In this document: positions 35,562 to 47,161 of the stretch, piece by piece
How the letters are laid out: every line of letters begins with the position of its first letter
Position numbering within the stretch: the first letter of the stretch is position 1
Assembly: GCF_007830155.1 (NCBI RefSeq)
Contig: NZ_VLKY01000010.1
Coordinates: 62,001-126,000 of the forward strand
DNA from: Pseudomonas duriflava
GTDB lineage: Bacteria > Pseudomonadota > Gammaproteobacteria > Pseudomonadales > Pseudomonadaceae
Reading direction: 5' to 3'
Length of the DNA: 64,000 nucleotides
Made by a program: the position numbers and the translations under genes
Notes under the pieces: model-generated
Database searches by the model: none
Told to the model about the DNA's origin: nothing
Seen by the model: only the letters and a program-made list of their open reading frames with translations

Positions 35562-37757
35562 ATGAGCTCAGAACAGCCTAGCGAAAACGAAAAGCAAGCG
35601 GGTACGGCTTTTGTCAATCGAACCACCTCTCGCTTGAGGGAAGGATTACCCTACCCCTTGGGTGCTACTTGGGATGGCGTGGGCGTTAATTTCGCCTTGT
35701 TTTCTGCCCATGCCACCAAGGTCGAACTGTGCCTGTTCGATCAAGAGACGTATGAAGAAATTGAGCGTATCGAGCTTCCTGAATACACTAACGAGATCTG
35801 GCACGGTTACCTGCCTGATGCACGTCCCGGTACGCTTTACGGTTATCGTGTCCACGGGCCCTACGAACCGGAAGCCGGCCATCGTTTCAATCCAAACAAG
35901 CTTTTGATCGATCCTTACGCCAAGCAGATCGTGGGTGAGCTGCAATGGAATGATGCTCTTTTCGGCTACACCATCGGCCATCCCGATGGCGATCTTTCGT
36001 TCGATGAACGTGATAGCGCTCCGTACATGCCGCGCTGCCGTGTGATCGACCCGGCCTTTACCTGGGCCAACGCCGAGAATCCCAAGATTCCATGGGACCG
36101 CACGGTTTTCTACGAAACGCATGTTCGCGGTTATACGATGCAGCATCCCGCCGTACCGGAAAATGCGCGCGGTACGTTTTCAGCGTTTCACGAGAGCGAG
36201 GTAACGGATTACATTCGATCGCTGGGTGTTACATCGGTCGAGCTTATGCCCATCCACTATTTCCTGGATGACAACCATCTCCTGGAAAAAGGGCTACGCA
36301 ATTTCTGGGGCTATAACACCCTGGCGTTTTTTGCTCCCCATGCTCGCTATATGGCCAGCCAATCGATTGGTGAGTTCAAGATCATGGTGGCGCGCCTGCA
36401 TAAAGCAGGACTCGAAGTCATTCTTGATGTGGTTTACAACCATACGGCCGAAGGCAACGAGATGGGCCCAACCCTCTCGCTTAAAGGCATCGACAACGCC
36501 AGTTACTATCGCCTGATGCCGGATAACCCACGCTACTACATCAACGACACCGGAACCGGCAACACACTGAACATGAGCCACCCTTGCGTCCTGCAAATGG
36601 TGACCGATTCGCTGCGCTATTGGGCGACAGAAATGCGGGTGGACGGCTTCCGCTTCGACCTTGCCACTATCCTTGCTCGTGAGCCCCATGGCTTCGACGA
36701 GGGCGGCGGCTTCCTCGATGCATGCCGTCAGGATCCTATTCTTAACCAGCTCAAACTTGTGGCCGAACCCTGGGATTGTGGTCCTGGCGGCTATCAGGTC
36801 GGTAATTTCCCCCCAGGCTGGATGGAATGGAACGACAAGTTCCGCGATACCGCGCGTTCTTTCTGGAAAGGTGATGATGACAAGCTGGGCGATTTCGCCA
36901 AAATCATTTTGGGCTCCGGCGATCAGTTCAATCATCGTGGTCGCAAGCCTGCATCGTCAGTCAATTTCATTACGGCGCATGACGGCTTCACACTTAACGA
37001 TGTGGTGTCCTATAACGACAAGCACAACGAAGCCAATGGCGAAGGCAACAGTGACGGTCATTCCAACAACCTGTCCTGGAACTGCGGTGTAGAAGGCGAA
37101 ACCGACGATCCGGAAATCCTCGACTTGCGCCATCGTCAGATGCGCAACCTGTTGGCTACCCTGTTCTTCTCTCAAGGCACGCCCATGCTCCTGGCTGGCG
37201 ACGAATTTGCCCGTACTCAAGGCGGCAATAACAATGCCTACTGCCAGGACAGCGAAATCGGCTGGGTCAATTGGAACATTGATGAGCGTGGCGCTGAACT
37301 GCAGGACTTCACCCGCCAGTTGATTGAAATACGCCAGCGCTATCCCCTGTTGCGCCGTAGCCGCTTCTTTACCGGGGTCTATAACGAAGAACTGGGTGTG
37401 AAGGATGTGACCTGGATAACGCCTAACGGCGAAGAAATGGGCACGGAACAATGGGAGGACGGCACCAATCGCTGCATGGGTATTCTACTCGACGGACGTG
37501 CGCAGCCCACCGGCATTCGCCGTGCCGGGTCTGAGACTTCACTGCTCATGATCGTTAATGCCCACTTCGATGTAGTCGACTTTACCCTGCCGGAAGTACC
37601 GCAGGGAGAACATTGGGTATTGCAAGTGGATACCAACCAGCCGGATCTCGACAATAACGACACCTTTGCCTTTGGAGATGTTTATCAGGTAACCGGTCGG
37701 TCGTTCCTGTTGTTCGAACTGACCAAGCAGACCAAGCGGAGGAAGCGCACAGCATGA
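35562..37757 (+). CDS. glgX: glycogen debranching enzyme GlgX
   Basis: A 731-residue GH13 isoamylase-type enzyme that cuts alpha-1,6 branches from glucan. A CBM48-type N-terminal domain ([20 protein letters not shown]) leads into the barrel. Active-site segments are [17 protein letters not shown], the nucleophile in [12 protein letters not shown] near residue 367, the acid in [13 protein letters not shown] and the aspartate in [15 protein letters not shown] chose the ATG at 35562; the ribosome binding site is weak, and the frame extends nine codons upstream. Its last four bases overlap the next gene (ATGA), so it leads a four-gene operon that continues with phospholipid-type genes. Confidence 0.93.
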   Translation: MSSEQPSENEKQAGTAFVNRTTSRLREGLPYPLGATWDGVGVNFALFSAHATKVELCLFDQETYEEIERIELPEYTNEIWHGYLPDARPGTLYGYRVHGPYEPEAGHRFNPNKLLIDPYAKQIVGELQWNDALFGYTIGHPDGDLSFDERDSAPYMPRCRVIDPAFTWANAENPKIPWDRTVFYETHVRGYTMQHPAVPENARGTFSAFHESEVTDYIRSLGVTSVELMPIHYFLDDNHLLEKGLRNFWGYNTLAFFAPHARYMASQSIGEFKIMVARLHKAGLEVILDVVYNHTAEGNEMGPTLSLKGIDNASYYRLMPDNPRYYINDTGTGNTLNMSHPCVLQMVTDSLRYWATEMRVDGFRFDLATILAREPHGFDEGGGFLDACRQDPILNQLKLVAEPWDCGPGGYQVGNFPPGWMEWNDKFRDTARSFWKGDDDKLGDFAKIILGSGDQFNHRGRKPASSVNFITAHDGFTLNDVVSYNDKHNEANGEGNSDGHSNNLSWNCGVEGETDDPEILDLRHRQMRNLLATLFFSQGTPMLLAGDEFARTQGGNNNAYCQDSEIGWVNWNIDERGAELQDFTRQLIEIRQRYPLLRRSRFFTGVYNEELGVKDVTWITPNGEEMGTEQWEDGTNRCMGILLDGRAQPTGIRRAGSETSLLMIVNAHFDVVDFTLPEVPQGEHWVLQVDTNQPDLDNNDTFAFGDVYQVTGRSFLLFELTKQTKRRKRTA

Positions 37758-38515
37758 CAGCAGGCGTACACGGCTTCTCGTTCAAGATCCTGACGATCAA
37801 TACGCACAAAGGCTTCACGGCGCTTAACCGAAAGTTCATCCTGCCGGAGCTGCGTGATGCAGTACGCACAGTGTCGGCGGATCTTGTGTTTCTTCAGGAA
37901 GTCTTGGGTACTCACGAGAAGCATCCGTTGCGCTATGAAAATTGGCCAGCGGCGCCGCAGTATGAGTTTTTGGCCGATTCCATGTGGACCGATTTCGCCT
38001 ACGGGCGAAATGCGGTCTACCCGGACGGTCATCATGGCAACGCGGTGTTATCAAAATTCCCTATCGTGACCTATCAGAACCTGGATGTATCAATCACCGG
38101 GCCGGAAAAGCGTGGTCTGCTGCATTGCGTACTACGCGTTCCGGATCATGATGTCGATATCCATGCTATTTGCGTCCATCTTGGGTTGCGTGAAAATCAT
38201 CGATTGCAGCAGTTAAAACTGATGTGCAAGTTGATTGAAAGCCTTCCTGACGATGCACCGCTCGTAGTGGCTGGCGATTTCAATGACTGGCGTCAGCGCG
38301 CCAGTGACGTACTCAAGAACGGGGCAGGTCTGGAAGAAGCTTTCTTGAATGCGCATGGTCAGCACGCCAAGACCTTTCCGGCGCGTATGCCTATGTTGCG
38401 TCTTGATCGGATCTATACCCGTAACGTGACGGTTCGCGAGCCGACTGTCCTCTCCAATCAGCCATGGTCTCACTTATCCGACCATGCACCACTGGCAGTG
38501 GAGCTTTGTGTATGA
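37754..38515 (+). CDS. ybhP: endonuclease/exonuclease/phosphatase-family protein (YbhP-like)
   Basis: A 253-residue protein of the Mg-dependent phosphoesterase fold. Motifs in order are [10 protein letters not shown], the metal glutamate in [36 protein letters not shown] and [11 protein letters not shown]. There is no signal peptide. In E. coli ybhP precedes clsB and ybhN, the same trio as here, and a phospholipid-related role is often assumed for it but its substrate is not established. It overlaps both neighbours by four bases. Confidence 0.85.
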   Translation: MTAGVHGFSFKILTINTHKGFTALNRKFILPELRDAVRTVSADLVFLQEVLGTHEKHPLRYENWPAAPQYEFLADSMWTDFAYGRNAVYPDGHHGNAVLSKFPIVTYQNLDVSITGPEKRGLLHCVLRVPDHDVDIHAICVHLGLRENHRLQQLKLMCKLIESLPDDAPLVVAGDFNDWRQRASDVLKNGAGLEEAFLNAHGQHAKTFPARMPMLRLDRIYTRNVTVREPTVLSNQPWSHLSDHAPLAVELCV

Positions 38516-39756
38516 GTATGGAGTGGAGAGACGGCAATCGGATCCAGCTGCTTGAAAACGGTGAAGAATATTTTCCTCGGGTATTCGAAGCCATCTCCCA
38601 GGCGAAACGCGAAGTTCTGCTTGAGACCTTTATTCTCTTTGAGGACAAGGTAGGCAATGAGCTTCACCGAGTGCTCATCGAGGCGGCTAAACGAGGTGTC
38701 CAGGTTGAGGTCACGGTAGATGGTTACGGCTCGGCCGAACTCACCAAGGAGTTTCTCGATCAACTGGTGCTAGCGGGTGTGCGTTTTCGTTTTTACGATC
38801 CTCGCCCTTTATTCATGGGGCGCCGTACCAATCTATTTCGGCGCTTGCACCGAAAGATCGTTGTTATCGATGCACAGATCGCCTTTGTTGGCGGCATCAA
38901 TTTTTCTGCCGATCACTTGGGCGATTTTGGGCCAACAGCCAAGCAGGATTATGCGGTAGAGGTTGAAGGCCCTATCGTAGCGGACATTCATCGTTTCACC
39001 CTCGAAGCGCTGGGGCATAGTGAGGAACCGCGGCGCTGGTGGGGACGGCGGCGTCAAGCACCGGCTCTCAATCGATTCCCTGGAAACGCTCAAGCCCTGT
39101 TTGTTTATCGGGACAATGAAGGGCATCGAACAGACATCGAACAGCATTACCTGGAGATGATTCGTACCGCACAACGTGAAATCATCATCGCTAATGCCTA
39201 CTTCTTTCCGGGTTATCGCCTATTACGTGAACTGCGCGATGCAGCACGTCGCAAGGTGCGAGTCGTGTTGATCGTCCAGGGCGAGCCCGACATGCCGATC
39301 GTCAAGGTCGGCGCTCGTATGCTGTACAACTATCTTGTCCCCGAGGGGGTTGAAGTATACGAGTATTGCCGACGCCCTCTACACGGCAAGGTGGCCTTGA
39401 TGGATGACCACTGGGCTACCGTAGGCTCTAGCAACCTTGATCCTTTAAGCCTTTCGCTCAACCTTGAATCGAACCTAATCATTCATGACCGCGCCTTTAA
39501 TCAGGTCTTGCGTGAACGGCTCGAACAACTCATGGCGCAGCATTGTCAGCATGTGGACATGAGCAAAGTGCCGCGTAAAACCATGTGGCACTTGGCCAAA
39601 ACCATGCTGGTCTTTCACTTCCTCAGGCACTTCCCAGCGCTGGCGGGATGGTTACCGGCACATACACCGAGGATTGCCTTGGTAGAACCCCCCGCTCAAT
39701 CGCATCTGGGAACCCATGATGTAGCGGATTCGGAACGCGTGAGGTCCCACCCATGA
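38512..39756 (+). CDS. clsB: cardiolipin synthase B (phospholipase D family)
   Basis: A 414-residue enzyme with two HKD motifs: [20 protein letters not shown] near residue 118 and [20 protein letters not shown] near residue 292. Lack of N-terminal membrane helices and the length match ClsB rather than ClsA. It makes cardiolipin by transferring a phosphatidyl group at the inner membrane. The start is the ATG at 38512 (another ATG is two codons later), overlapping ybhP by four bases. The synteny with ybhP and ybhN supports the name. Confidence 0.9.
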   Translation: MSMEWRDGNRIQLLENGEEYFPRVFEAISQAKREVLLETFILFEDKVGNELHRVLIEAAKRGVQVEVTVDGYGSAELTKEFLDQLVLAGVRFRFYDPRPLFMGRRTNLFRRLHRKIVVIDAQIAFVGGINFSADHLGDFGPTAKQDYAVEVEGPIVADIHRFTLEALGHSEEPRRWWGRRRQAPALNRFPGNAQALFVYRDNEGHRTDIEQHYLEMIRTAQREIIIANAYFFPGYRLLRELRDAARRKVRVVLIVQGEPDMPIVKVGARMLYNYLVPEGVEVYEYCRRPLHGKVALMDDHWATVGSSNLDPLSLSLNLESNLIIHDRAFNQVLRERLEQLMAQHCQHVDMSKVPRKTMWHLAKTMLVFHFLRHFPALAGWLPAHTPRIALVEPPAQSHLGTHDVADSERVRSHP

Positions 39757-40769
39757 GTGCCACGGCTAGACATTCGCAGGAAGCCTCCATGAATTCACAC
39801 GCCTCCTCGAAGCGAAACGTATGGCCTATCGTCAAAAAAGTATTGACCTACGCCTTTTTCATTGCGGTTACCGTACTCCTGGTGATGTATGCACGCCAAG
39901 TAGACTGGGCCCAAGTGTTCCGCTCGATCCGCCAGTATGGATGGCTTACGATGGGCATGGCCATGGGCTTGGTCATTGTCAGCTACATCATGTACGGCTT
40001 TTACGACCTGATCGGGCGGGCCTATTGCCAGCATAAACTTGGCAAGCGGCAAGTCATGCTTGTCTCGTTTATCTGTTATGCCTTTACGCTCACCCTCAGC
40101 ACCTGGGTTGGCGGGATCGGCATGCGGTATCGTCTGTACTCGCGGTTGGGTCTGGAGAACAGCACGATTACCAAAATCTTCAGCCTGAGCCTTGCCACTA
40201 ACTGGCTGGGCTACATTCTGTTAGCTGGCCTGATTTTCACGGCTGGGTTGGTTCATATTCCTCCGCACTGGTTCATTGGCAACATGACGCTGCGCCTGAT
40301 CGGTGCCGGTCTGCTGATTTTTATTGCGGTCTATTTGCTGTTCTGCACGTTTTCCAAGCGACGCTCATGGACTGTCAAGGGTCAGAATCTGAACCTGCCC
40401 TCCTTGCGTATGGCTTGTATCCAGCTGGCTGTCTCGTCAGTTAACTGGATGGCCATGGGTGCCATTATTTACATCCTGCTAGGCCAGAAGATCGATTATG
40501 TCTTTGTCCTTGGGGTTCTGTTAATCAGCAGCTTTGCAGGGATCATCACTCACATCCCGGCCGGTATCGGTGTACTGGAAGCCGTATTTGTCGCGTTTCT
40601 TGGGCATGAACTTGATCATTATTTCATTATTGCCGCCTTGCTGGCCTATCGCGCCATCTACTTCATCGCCCCATTGTTACTGGCCATCGTGGTTTATTTC
40701 TGGCTGGAAAGCCGAGCCAAGAAACTACGCCATAGCAACCAACGGAAGATGTCTGAGAAGACTGGCTGA
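39753..40769 (+). CDS. ybhN: YbhN/AglD-type inner-membrane protein (UPF0104)
   Basis: A 338-residue protein with about eight membrane helices. Family features are LSTWVGGIGMRYRLYSRLGL and ITHIPAGIGVLEAVFVAFLG, as in lysyl-phosphatidylglycerol synthase transmembrane domains. Members are thought to move or handle lipids, but the substrate of YbhN is not settled to my knowledge. The ATG at 39753 overlaps clsB by four bases; the ATG at 39789 is an alternative. It is the last gene of the glgX operon and is followed by an intrinsic terminator. Confidence 0.85.
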   Translation: MSATARHSQEASMNSHASSKRNVWPIVKKVLTYAFFIAVTVLLVMYARQVDWAQVFRSIRQYGWLTMGMAMGLVIVSYIMYGFYDLIGRAYCQHKLGKRQVMLVSFICYAFTLTLSTWVGGIGMRYRLYSRLGLENSTITKIFSLSLATNWLGYILLAGLIFTAGLVHIPPHWFIGNMTLRLIGAGLLIFIAVYLLFCTFSKRRSWTVKGQNLNLPSLRMACIQLAVSSVNWMAMGAIIYILLGQKIDYVFVLGVLLISSFAGIITHIPAGIGVLEAVFVAFLGHELDHYFIIAALLAYRAIYFIAPLLLAIVVYFWLESRAKKLRHSNQRKMSEKTG

Positions 40770-40779
40770 AGAAGACCTG

Positions 40780-40804
40780 AAGTCCCCTTACAGGGGACTT
40801 TTTT
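40780..40804 (+). terminator. intrinsic terminator of the glgX-ybhN operon
   Basis: Perfect stem AAGTCCCCT / AGGGGACTT (40780-40788 with 40792-40800) with a three-base loop and six T at its end. It begins 10 bases after the ybhN stop. Confidence 0.92.
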
Positions 40805-40810
40805 ATGCGC

Positions 40811-41546
40811 TTATCGATTGTTGGGCTGGTGCATAGTAATCAGGCGGGAGAACGTTACTTTACCCCCCTCCGTAGCGGGCCCCGTTGTATCTTCTACATA
40901 AGCGCCTGCCTTGAAGTACAGGTTATGTGTAGCCCATCGAGGATTGAGCTGGACCGACAGCTCGCCATTGCCTCTCGCCGGGGTATACACCCGAGCGCTC
41001 AACACTCCCGCACGATTCAGCCTGAGCTCATAACTGAACGTTCCATTCAAAGGAATGTTCCGTAATGTTCCGTAATAAAATCTGTGCGGGTGCTTTTTGA
41101 GTATCGGGCTTCGTTCGAATTAAGGCCTCAAGCTGCCCGGTAACAGGCGCGGCGTGGTGTTCTTCTTTGATCACACGGTAGCGCAGCCTGATGACGGCTT
41201 TGTCCTGTTGATGTTGACTATCGCCAGCACTGCGGATCTGTCCAATAATTACCTTCCCATTCGAAGGAATCTGGCTGACTTTGAGATCAGCCTGCATCAG
41301 GCTAACAGAGTCTCCGTATTTCCAGGTGTACTCACTACCGTCAGGACGGGTCTCTCGTAATTCACTGCCTGGATAGGCTCTTCCCGCGGCAACGCTACCC
41401 GTTACCGGCGTCCAGAAGGTAATGCTGCCATCGGCAGAGCGGTAAAAGTAATCGCTGCGATACTGCTGGTTAAGCACACTCGTCTCGATGACGACCGGCT
41501 CAGCAGGCGTGGGAATCGTAAGGTTCCATTCCGCCAGATCAACCAT
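40811..41546 (-). pseudogene. PL7 alginate lyase, frameshifted by a 10-bp duplication
   Basis: The gene encodes a cytoplasmic-type polysaccharide lyase family 7 protein: DLAEWNLTIP at the start, PGSELRET (catalytic arginine region), KVIIGQIR (with the family's glutamine and, here, arginine near the usual histidine site) and, after the break, LYFKAGAYVED. The frame ends early at 41028. A direct repeat of ATGTTCCGTA (41055-41064 and 41065-41074) shifts it; removing one copy joins the parts as LLRNIPLNGTFSYELRLN, the usual sequence there. The rest, to 40811, is intact. The start is the ATG at 41546 with AAGGAG six bases upstream. No signal peptide is present. The recent-looking lesion suggests a fresh or reversible loss. 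Confidence 0.85.
41055..41074. repeat. 10-bp tandem duplication inside the alginate lyase gene
   Basis: Two adjacent exact copies of ATGTTCCGTA. Ten is not a multiple of three, so the duplication alone explains the frameshift. Confidence 0.9.
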
Positions 41547-41565
41547 ACGCATCTCCTTGAACGAC

Positions 41566-41589
41566 AAAACGGCGCCGAAGCGCCGTTTT
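41566..41589 (-). terminator. intrinsic terminator of the glgE-treS-glgB operon
   Basis: Perfect 10-bp stem AAAACGGCGC / GCGCCGTTTT (41566-41575 with 41580-41589) with tetraloop CGAA as read on the plus strand and T-runs on both strands. It ends the glgB transcript 7 bases after its stop and lies just 20 bases before the alginate lyase start. Confidence 0.9.
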
Positions 41590-41595
41590 CTACTG

Positions 41596-43815
41596 CTATT
41601 CGGGACGTGTCCCCGGCTTGAAAATCACCACGCCCAAGGGAGGCAACGTAAGGTTCAATGAGGCCGGCTGACCATGACTGGCAATAACATCCGCCAAGGC
41701 CATGCCGCTATTTCCTACACCACTACCACCGTACAAGGTGCTGTCGCTATTAAATAGCTCCAGCCACTCGCCGCCTTCGGGTACACCAACCCGGTAATCA
41801 TAGCGCGGAACAGGTGTCAGGTTGGCTACAACCAGCATAGGTCGCCGCTTGGAGTCGAAGCGCAACCATGCCAGAACACTGTTTACGTTGTCATCCCCAA
41901 CCACCCACTGGAACCCCTCCGGTTCACAATCATACTCATGCAGCATAGGTTCAGAGCGGTACAGGTGATTCAGGTCAGCAACCAACTTTTTCACGCCCTG
42001 GTGGTTGCCATGCTCAAGCAGGAACCAATCCAGTTCACGGTCATGACTCCACTCACGCCACTGGCCAATCTCACACCCCATGAAGAGAAGCTTCTTGCCG
42101 GGGTGAGCCCACATGAACGACAGGTAAGCGCGCAGGTTGGCAAACTTCTGCCAGACATCGCCCGGCATTTTGTTTACCAGCGAGCCCTTGCCATGTACCA
42201 CTTCGTCGTGAGAGATAGGCAACACGAAACGTTCGGAATAGGCATAGACCATGGCAAACGTCATGTTGTGATGTTCATACTGCCGGTGGATCGGGTCTCG
42301 CTCGATATAGTGGAGGGTGTCGTGCATCCACCCCATGTTCCACTTGTAATTAAAGCCTAGCCCGCCTTCGGAGGTCGGCTTGCTCACGCCCGGCCAGGCC
42401 GTAGACTCTTCGGCAATCATCAGCGCACCCGGCGCTTCCTCATGCACAACCTCATTCAAGTGCCGCAGGAAGGCAATCGTCTCGAGATTTTCACGCCCCC
42501 CAAACTGATTAGGGATCCACTCCCCATGCTTACGCGAATAATCGCGGTAGAGCATGGAAGCCACGGCGTCTACGCGCAAACCGTCTATATGGAAATGGTT
42601 CAGCCAATGCATAGCCGAAGCCAACATAAAGCCGTGGACCTCATTACGACCCAGATTATAGATGTAGGTATTCCAGTCCTGGTGGAAGCCTTCGAACGGA
42701 TGCTCGTATTCATATAAGGCTGTGCCATCAAAACGGGCCAAGCCATGCGGATCCGTTGGGAAGTGCGCGGGTACCCAATCCAGGATCACGCCGATGTTAG
42801 CCTGGTGGCAAGCATCGATAAATGCCGCGAAATCGGCAGGCGTACCAAAGCGGGAAGTAGGCGCGAACTGCGACAGGGGCTGGTAGCCCCAGGAGCCGCT
42901 GAACGGGTGTTCCATGATGGGAAGCAACTCGATATGAGTAAAACCCATCTCCTGAATATAGGGGATCAACCGATCGGCCAACTCACGCCATGTATATAGG
43001 CGACCGTTGTCTCCGCCCTCCCGCATCCAGGAGCCGGCATGCAGCTCATAAACGGAAAGCGGCGCATTATAAGAATGCCGTTCCTTGCGCTGTGCCATCC
43101 AATCGTCGTCATGCCACTCGAACGGCGTAGGATCAGCGACAACAGACGCTGTACAGGGCGAAAGCTCAGTTGCCAAGGCAACCGGGTCGGCCTTGAGGGG
43201 TAAAAGGCCATGCTGCCCGAGAATTTCGTATTTGTACGACTCACCCGGCTTGAGCCGAGGGATGAACAGCTCCCAAATACCAGCACCGTGGCGCAGGCGC
43301 ATGGGGTGACGACGGCCATCCCATGAATTGAAATTGCCTACTACAGAGACGCGCCGTGCATTGGGTGCCCAAACAGCGAAGCGGACCCCCTCGATGCCAT
43401 CAACAGTCATGAACTGCGCACCAAGGCAATGGCCGAGCCGCCGATGCTTACCCTCGTTGAACAGGTAGATATCCATCTCACCGAGAAGCAGGCCAAAGCT
43501 GTAAGGGTCTTCCGTTTCCTGCACACCGCTCGGCCAGCGAATGCGGAAAAAATATGGCACCTCATAATCCAGGCGCGCATGGAACAGGCCAGGAATCTGT
43601 CCTGCCTCCATGTGAGCCAAGCGCTGACCGCTCTCCCGGTCAATCATTTCCACACCCAAGGCGTTGGGCAGGAAAGCGCGCACAATCATGCCGGTCCCAT
43701 CCGGATGCGGGCCTAGAATGCCAAAGGGGTTCCCGTGTTCACCACGCGCCAGAGCATCGGCCTCCTGGGCCGATAACTGCAGGGTATCGGGCTTTAGCGA
43801 TTGAGCTTGAGTCAT
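41596..43815 (-). CDS. glgB: 1,4-alpha-glucan branching enzyme GlgB
   Basis: A 739-residue GH13 enzyme that adds alpha-1,6 branches to glucan. An N-terminal extra domain (about 1-110) and a CBM48 ([20 protein letters not shown]) precede the barrel. Active-site parts are the nucleophile in [16 protein letters not shown] near residue 415, the acid in [13 protein letters not shown] and the aspartate in [16 protein letters not shown] chose the ATG at 43815, overlapping the treS stop as ATGA, over a frame extended by 22 residues. In the GlgE pathway it branches the polymer made by GlgE. It is the last gene of a three-gene operon. Confidence 0.94.
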   Translation of the reverse strand: MTQAQSLKPDTLQLSAQEADALARGEHGNPFGILGPHPDGTGMIVRAFLPNALGVEMIDRESGQRLAHMEAGQIPGLFHARLDYEVPYFFRIRWPSGVQETEDPYSFGLLLGEMDIYLFNEGKHRRLGHCLGAQFMTVDGIEGVRFAVWAPNARRVSVVGNFNSWDGRRHPMRLRHGAGIWELFIPRLKPGESYKYEILGQHGLLPLKADPVALATELSPCTASVVADPTPFEWHDDDWMAQRKERHSYNAPLSVYELHAGSWMREGGDNGRLYTWRELADRLIPYIQEMGFTHIELLPIMEHPFSGSWGYQPLSQFAPTSRFGTPADFAAFIDACHQANIGVILDWVPAHFPTDPHGLARFDGTALYEYEHPFEGFHQDWNTYIYNLGRNEVHGFMLASAMHWLNHFHIDGLRVDAVASMLYRDYSRKHGEWIPNQFGGRENLETIAFLRHLNEVVHEEAPGALMIAEESTAWPGVSKPTSEGGLGFNYKWNMGWMHDTLHYIERDPIHRQYEHHNMTFAMVYAYSERFVLPISHDEVVHGKGSLVNKMPGDVWQKFANLRAYLSFMWAHPGKKLLFMGCEIGQWREWSHDRELDWFLLEHGNHQGVKKLVADLNHLYRSEPMLHEYDCEPEGFQWVVGDDNVNSVLAWLRFDSKRRPMLVVANLTPVPRYDYRVGVPEGGEWLELFNSDSTLYGGSGVGNSGMALADVIASHGQPASLNLTLPPLGVVIFKPGTRPE

Positions 43816-46800
43816 CCTTTTGCTCCCTTGGTGAGCGAGTCGACAATGGCGGCCACGCCGCGCAGAGGAATATTGATCCACGTGGGTCGGTTGGCGGCTT
43901 CATAGCCGATTTCATAAACTGCTTTTTCGAGTAGATAGAGATCGAGCGCTGCCTGTTCCCCGCGCTCACCCCATTCATGTGCAATGCTTCCCGCTGCTTC
44001 ACGATACCCTTGCAGGAAAGCGGTATAGGAAGCGGTACGGTAGTTATCTGCCGTCTGTTTGCGCAACTGCATCGTTTCATCCGAGGTGTCAGCTCCGCTG
44101 CTTCCAGCAAGCGTCTGCATAGCAGACGCATAATCAAAGGAACGCAGCAAGCCAGCCACATCCTTTTGCGGGCCATACTTGCCACGTCGCTCTTCCAGCG
44201 AACGGGCCGGTTCGCCCTCGAAGTCGATCAGATAGGCGTCATCCTGGGCTACCAAGACTTGCCCCAGATGGAAATCACCATGAACCCGGATCATCAGCCC
44301 GCCGGTTACATCGGCTGCCAGCGCTTCGATGCGTTCACCCAGATCTTTCCGCTGTGCCAAAAGCCTGTCGAGCATTTGTACGCCTTCGGCATCCATTGCG
44401 CCACGCTTGCTGTCCAGCGTATCAAGCATGGTATCGACCTGTTTACGCACCCGTTGCGCCAGCTCACGTGCACCGTCCTGGTCAATTTTCACCGGATCAA
44501 AATCTGGATTGTCGCTAGGCTCAGCCAACAGCGCATGCATCTCACCCAGCCGCTTACCCAGAATGGCAGCGAAATCCTCCAACTCACTCATCGCCGAGAA
44601 TTCGTTTTCCACTTCGGAGACACCCGCGGAGACAAGATCACGCGTTACTCGATCAAGCTTGTCGAGCGTCCACGTCCAGGCATCACCCTGGTTGTGAATA
44701 TGCGGCTGCACCAACATCAGAACAGTTGGCGTCTCGTCTTCGCTATATCGCGTTACCTCACCCAAGACGGGCGCCATATTGGCGAAGCCTTTTTCAGCCA
44801 GGAAGCGCCCCATCTCTACTTCAGGATGGATACCGGACGCTACCTTACGGATGAGCTTGAGCATGTATTTGTCACCTACGATGAGCGAGCTGTTGGATTG
44901 CTCGACACCCATGTGACGAATTTGCGTCTCGTCCGTCGTGACAAAGTTTTCCTCTTCCATGTATGGCTGAAAACGAACCTCACCCACCGGAGAGGGAATA
45001 ACTGTCTTCGTCTTGAAGGCATTGAATACGCCATGCACGAAGCTGGACAGCGTAAAGGCATCCGTAACCAGCCCCACTGTCCGAACGTGCCGGATACGGG
45101 ACATGGCCAACTGAGTCGCCAGCGGACTGCAATGCTGGTCGTCTTCAGCGAGGAACCCGAGTGGCAGTGCATACTGCTCCTCGCCCTTGGCGTTCTGCAC
45201 GCTGATTTCACAGAGCAGTACCGGAAACTTGGGTGTTTGCAGCTGTGCGGCATAGAGAAGTTTCACACCCTTGATCGCCTCGTTCTTGCTGGCGAACCAG
45301 CGCCGCTTCGGCAAATAAACGGGCAGGATGTCTTGTTCCAGGGATTTGCGCGGAGCACCGCTTATAAGCTCCTGCAGGTTCTTTTTGATAACCAAGGTTT
45401 GATAGTCAGGCATGGGTGCAGGGGGCTCCGAGTGCCAGGCTGGCATCTGTTCATGGCCAGCCAGGTAGAACCAATAAAATCCATACGGCGGTAGGGTCAG
45501 CATGTAAGGCAACTGACCGATCGGGGGGAAAGCACTTCCACCGACCATCTCAACCGGAACCTTGCCGGCCAGTGAGGACAGATCCAGCTCGACGGCCTGA
45601 GCGGCACGCGACACGTTGGCCACGCACAGGATGATTTCATGCTCGCCATCCGAATTGGTGTAATCGCGTAGGTACGCCAGAATGCGGCGGTTGCTGGGGG
45701 CAAGCATTTTCATCGTGCCCCGGCCGAACGCCTTCTGTTGCTTGCGCACCGCCAGCATGCGCCGGGTCCAGTTCAGCAGCGAATGCGGATCGCGCGATTG
45801 CGCTTCAACGTTGATCGATTGATACCCATAGAGCGGGTCCATAATCGCCGGAAGTACCAGGCTGGCCGGGTCAGCGCGGGAGAAACCACCATTGCGATCG
45901 ACCGACCACTGCATCGGCGTTCGTACGCCGTCACGGTCTCCCAAATGGATGTTGTCTCCCATGCCGATTTCATCACCGTAATACAGCGTTGGTGTGCCGG
46001 GCATCGACAACAGTAAACTGTTTAACAGTTCGATCCGACGACGGTCGCGCTCCAACAAAGGTGCCAGGCGGCGACGAATCCCAAGATTGATACGGGCACG
46101 GCGGTCCGAGGCATAGTAATTCCACAGGTAATCCCGCTCTTTGTCCGTCACCATTTCCAGCGTTAGCTCGTCGTGGTTACGTAGAAAAATCGACCACTGA
46201 CAATTGGCTGGAATTTCCGGCGTCTGTCGCAGGATGTCGGTAATCGGGAAGCGGTCTTCTTGGGCAATGGCCATATACATGCGCGGCATCAGCGGGAAGT
46301 GGAACGCCATATGACATTCATCGCCCTCGCCAAAGTACTGCTGAGTATCCTCCGGCCATTGATTGGCTTCGGCCAGTAGCATCCGATCCGGGTAGTTGGC
46401 ATCAATCTCGGCCCGGATCTGCTTAAGCACCGCATGTGTTTCCGGCAGATTCTCGTTATTGGTGCCGTCACGCTCGACCAAGTAAGGAATCGCGTCCAAG
46501 CGTAGGCCATCCACCCCCAGATCCAGCCAGTACCGCATGATCGAGATGACTGCCTTCATCACCTGCGGATTATCAAAATTCAGATCCGGCTGGTGCGAAT
46601 AGAACCGGTGCCAGAAATACTGTTGGGCCACCGGGTCCCAAGTCCAATTCGATTTCTCGGTATCCAGGAAAATGATCCGGGTGCCGTCGTATTTCTTGTC
46701 GTCATCCGACCAGACATAAAAGTTGCGTGCCGCCGAGCCCTTCTTGGCCTTGCGGGCGCGCTGGAACCATGGGTGCTGGTCGGAGGTATGGTTGATGACC

Positions 46801-47144
46801 AGCTCGGTAATCACACGCAGCCCACGCCTGTGTGCTTCGGCAATAAAGCGCTTGGCATCCGCCATGGAGCCATAGTCGGGATGGATGCCCCGGTATTCAG
46901 CGATATCGTACCCGTCGTCTTTGCGCGGCGAGGGATAGAACGGCAACAGCCAGATGGTGTTGACTCCCAGACTGGCAATGTAGTCGAGCTTTTCAATCAG
47001 GCCGGGAAAGTCACCGATGCCATCATTGTTGGCATCAAAGAATGACTTTACATGGACCTGATAAATGACGGCATCCTTGTACCATAGCGGATCGTCGATA
47101 AAGGCGGCCGGTTTGCGCGAACGAGATTTTCTGGGTTTTGCCAT
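43812..47144 (-). CDS. treS: trehalose synthase fused to maltokinase (TreS-Mak)
   Basis: A 1110-residue two-enzyme fusion. Residues about 1-570 are a GH13 trehalose synthase that interconverts trehalose and maltose, with the nucleophile in [20 protein letters not shown], the acid in [11 protein letters not shown] and the aspartate in [12 protein letters not shown]. Residues about 590-1110 are a maltokinase (Pep2 type), with the kinase-fold sites [14 protein letters not shown] and [10 protein letters not shown] near residues 950-990. It thus makes maltose-1-phosphate, the substrate of the GlgE encoded just upstream. I chose the ATG at 47144 with AGGAAG upstream over a 32-residue longer frame. 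The basic start ([10 protein letters not shown]) is unusual but common in this family. Confidence 0.94.
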   Translation of the reverse strand: MAKPRKSRSRKPAAFIDDPLWYKDAVIYQVHVKSFFDANNDGIGDFPGLIEKLDYIASLGVNTIWLLPFYPSPRKDDGYDIAEYRGIHPDYGSMADAKRFIAEAHRRGLRVITELVINHTSDQHPWFQRARKAKKGSAARNFYVWSDDDKKYDGTRIIFLDTEKSNWTWDPVAQQYFWHRFYSHQPDLNFDNPQVMKAVISIMRYWLDLGVDGLRLDAIPYLVERDGTNNENLPETHAVLKQIRAEIDANYPDRMLLAEANQWPEDTQQYFGEGDECHMAFHFPLMPRMYMAIAQEDRFPITDILRQTPEIPANCQWSIFLRNHDELTLEMVTDKERDYLWNYYASDRRARINLGIRRRLAPLLERDRRRIELLNSLLLSMPGTPTLYYGDEIGMGDNIHLGDRDGVRTPMQWSVDRNGGFSRADPASLVLPAIMDPLYGYQSINVEAQSRDPHSLLNWTRRMLAVRKQQKAFGRGTMKMLAPSNRRILAYLRDYTNSDGEHEIILCVANVSRAAQAVELDLSSLAGKVPVEMVGGSAFPPIGQLPYMLTLPPYGFYWFYLAGHEQMPAWHSEPPAPMPDYQTLVIKKNLQELISGAPRKSLEQDILPVYLPKRRWFASKNEAIKGVKLLYAAQLQTPKFPVLLCEISVQNAKGEEQYALPLGFLAEDDQHCSPLATQLAMSRIRHVRTVGLVTDAFTLSSFVHGVFNAFKTKTVIPSPVGEVRFQPYMEEENFVTTDETQIRHMGVEQSNSSLIVGDKYMLKLIRKVASGIHPEVEMGRFLAEKGFANMAPVLGEVTRYSEDETPTVLMLVQPHIHNQGDAWTWTLDKLDRVTRDLVSAGVSEVENEFSAMSELEDFAAILGKRLGEMHALLAEPSDNPDFDPVKIDQDGARELAQRVRKQVDTMLDTLDSKRGAMDAEGVQMLDRLLAQRKDLGERIEALAADVTGGLMIRVHGDFHLGQVLVAQDDAYLIDFEGEPARSLEERRGKYGPQKDVAGLLRSFDYASAMQTLAGSSGADTSDETMQLRKQTADNYRTASYTAFLQGYREAAGSIAHEWGERGEQAALDLYLLEKAVYEIGYEAANRPTWINIPLRGVAAIVDSLTKGAKG

Positions 47145-47161
47145 TTTTTTCTTCCTAGGCC

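Noticed and set aside
43977-45494. 505-codon plus-strand frame opposite treS-maltokinase
   Set aside because: Long but antisense to conserved maltokinase sequence; no ribosome binding site or family features.
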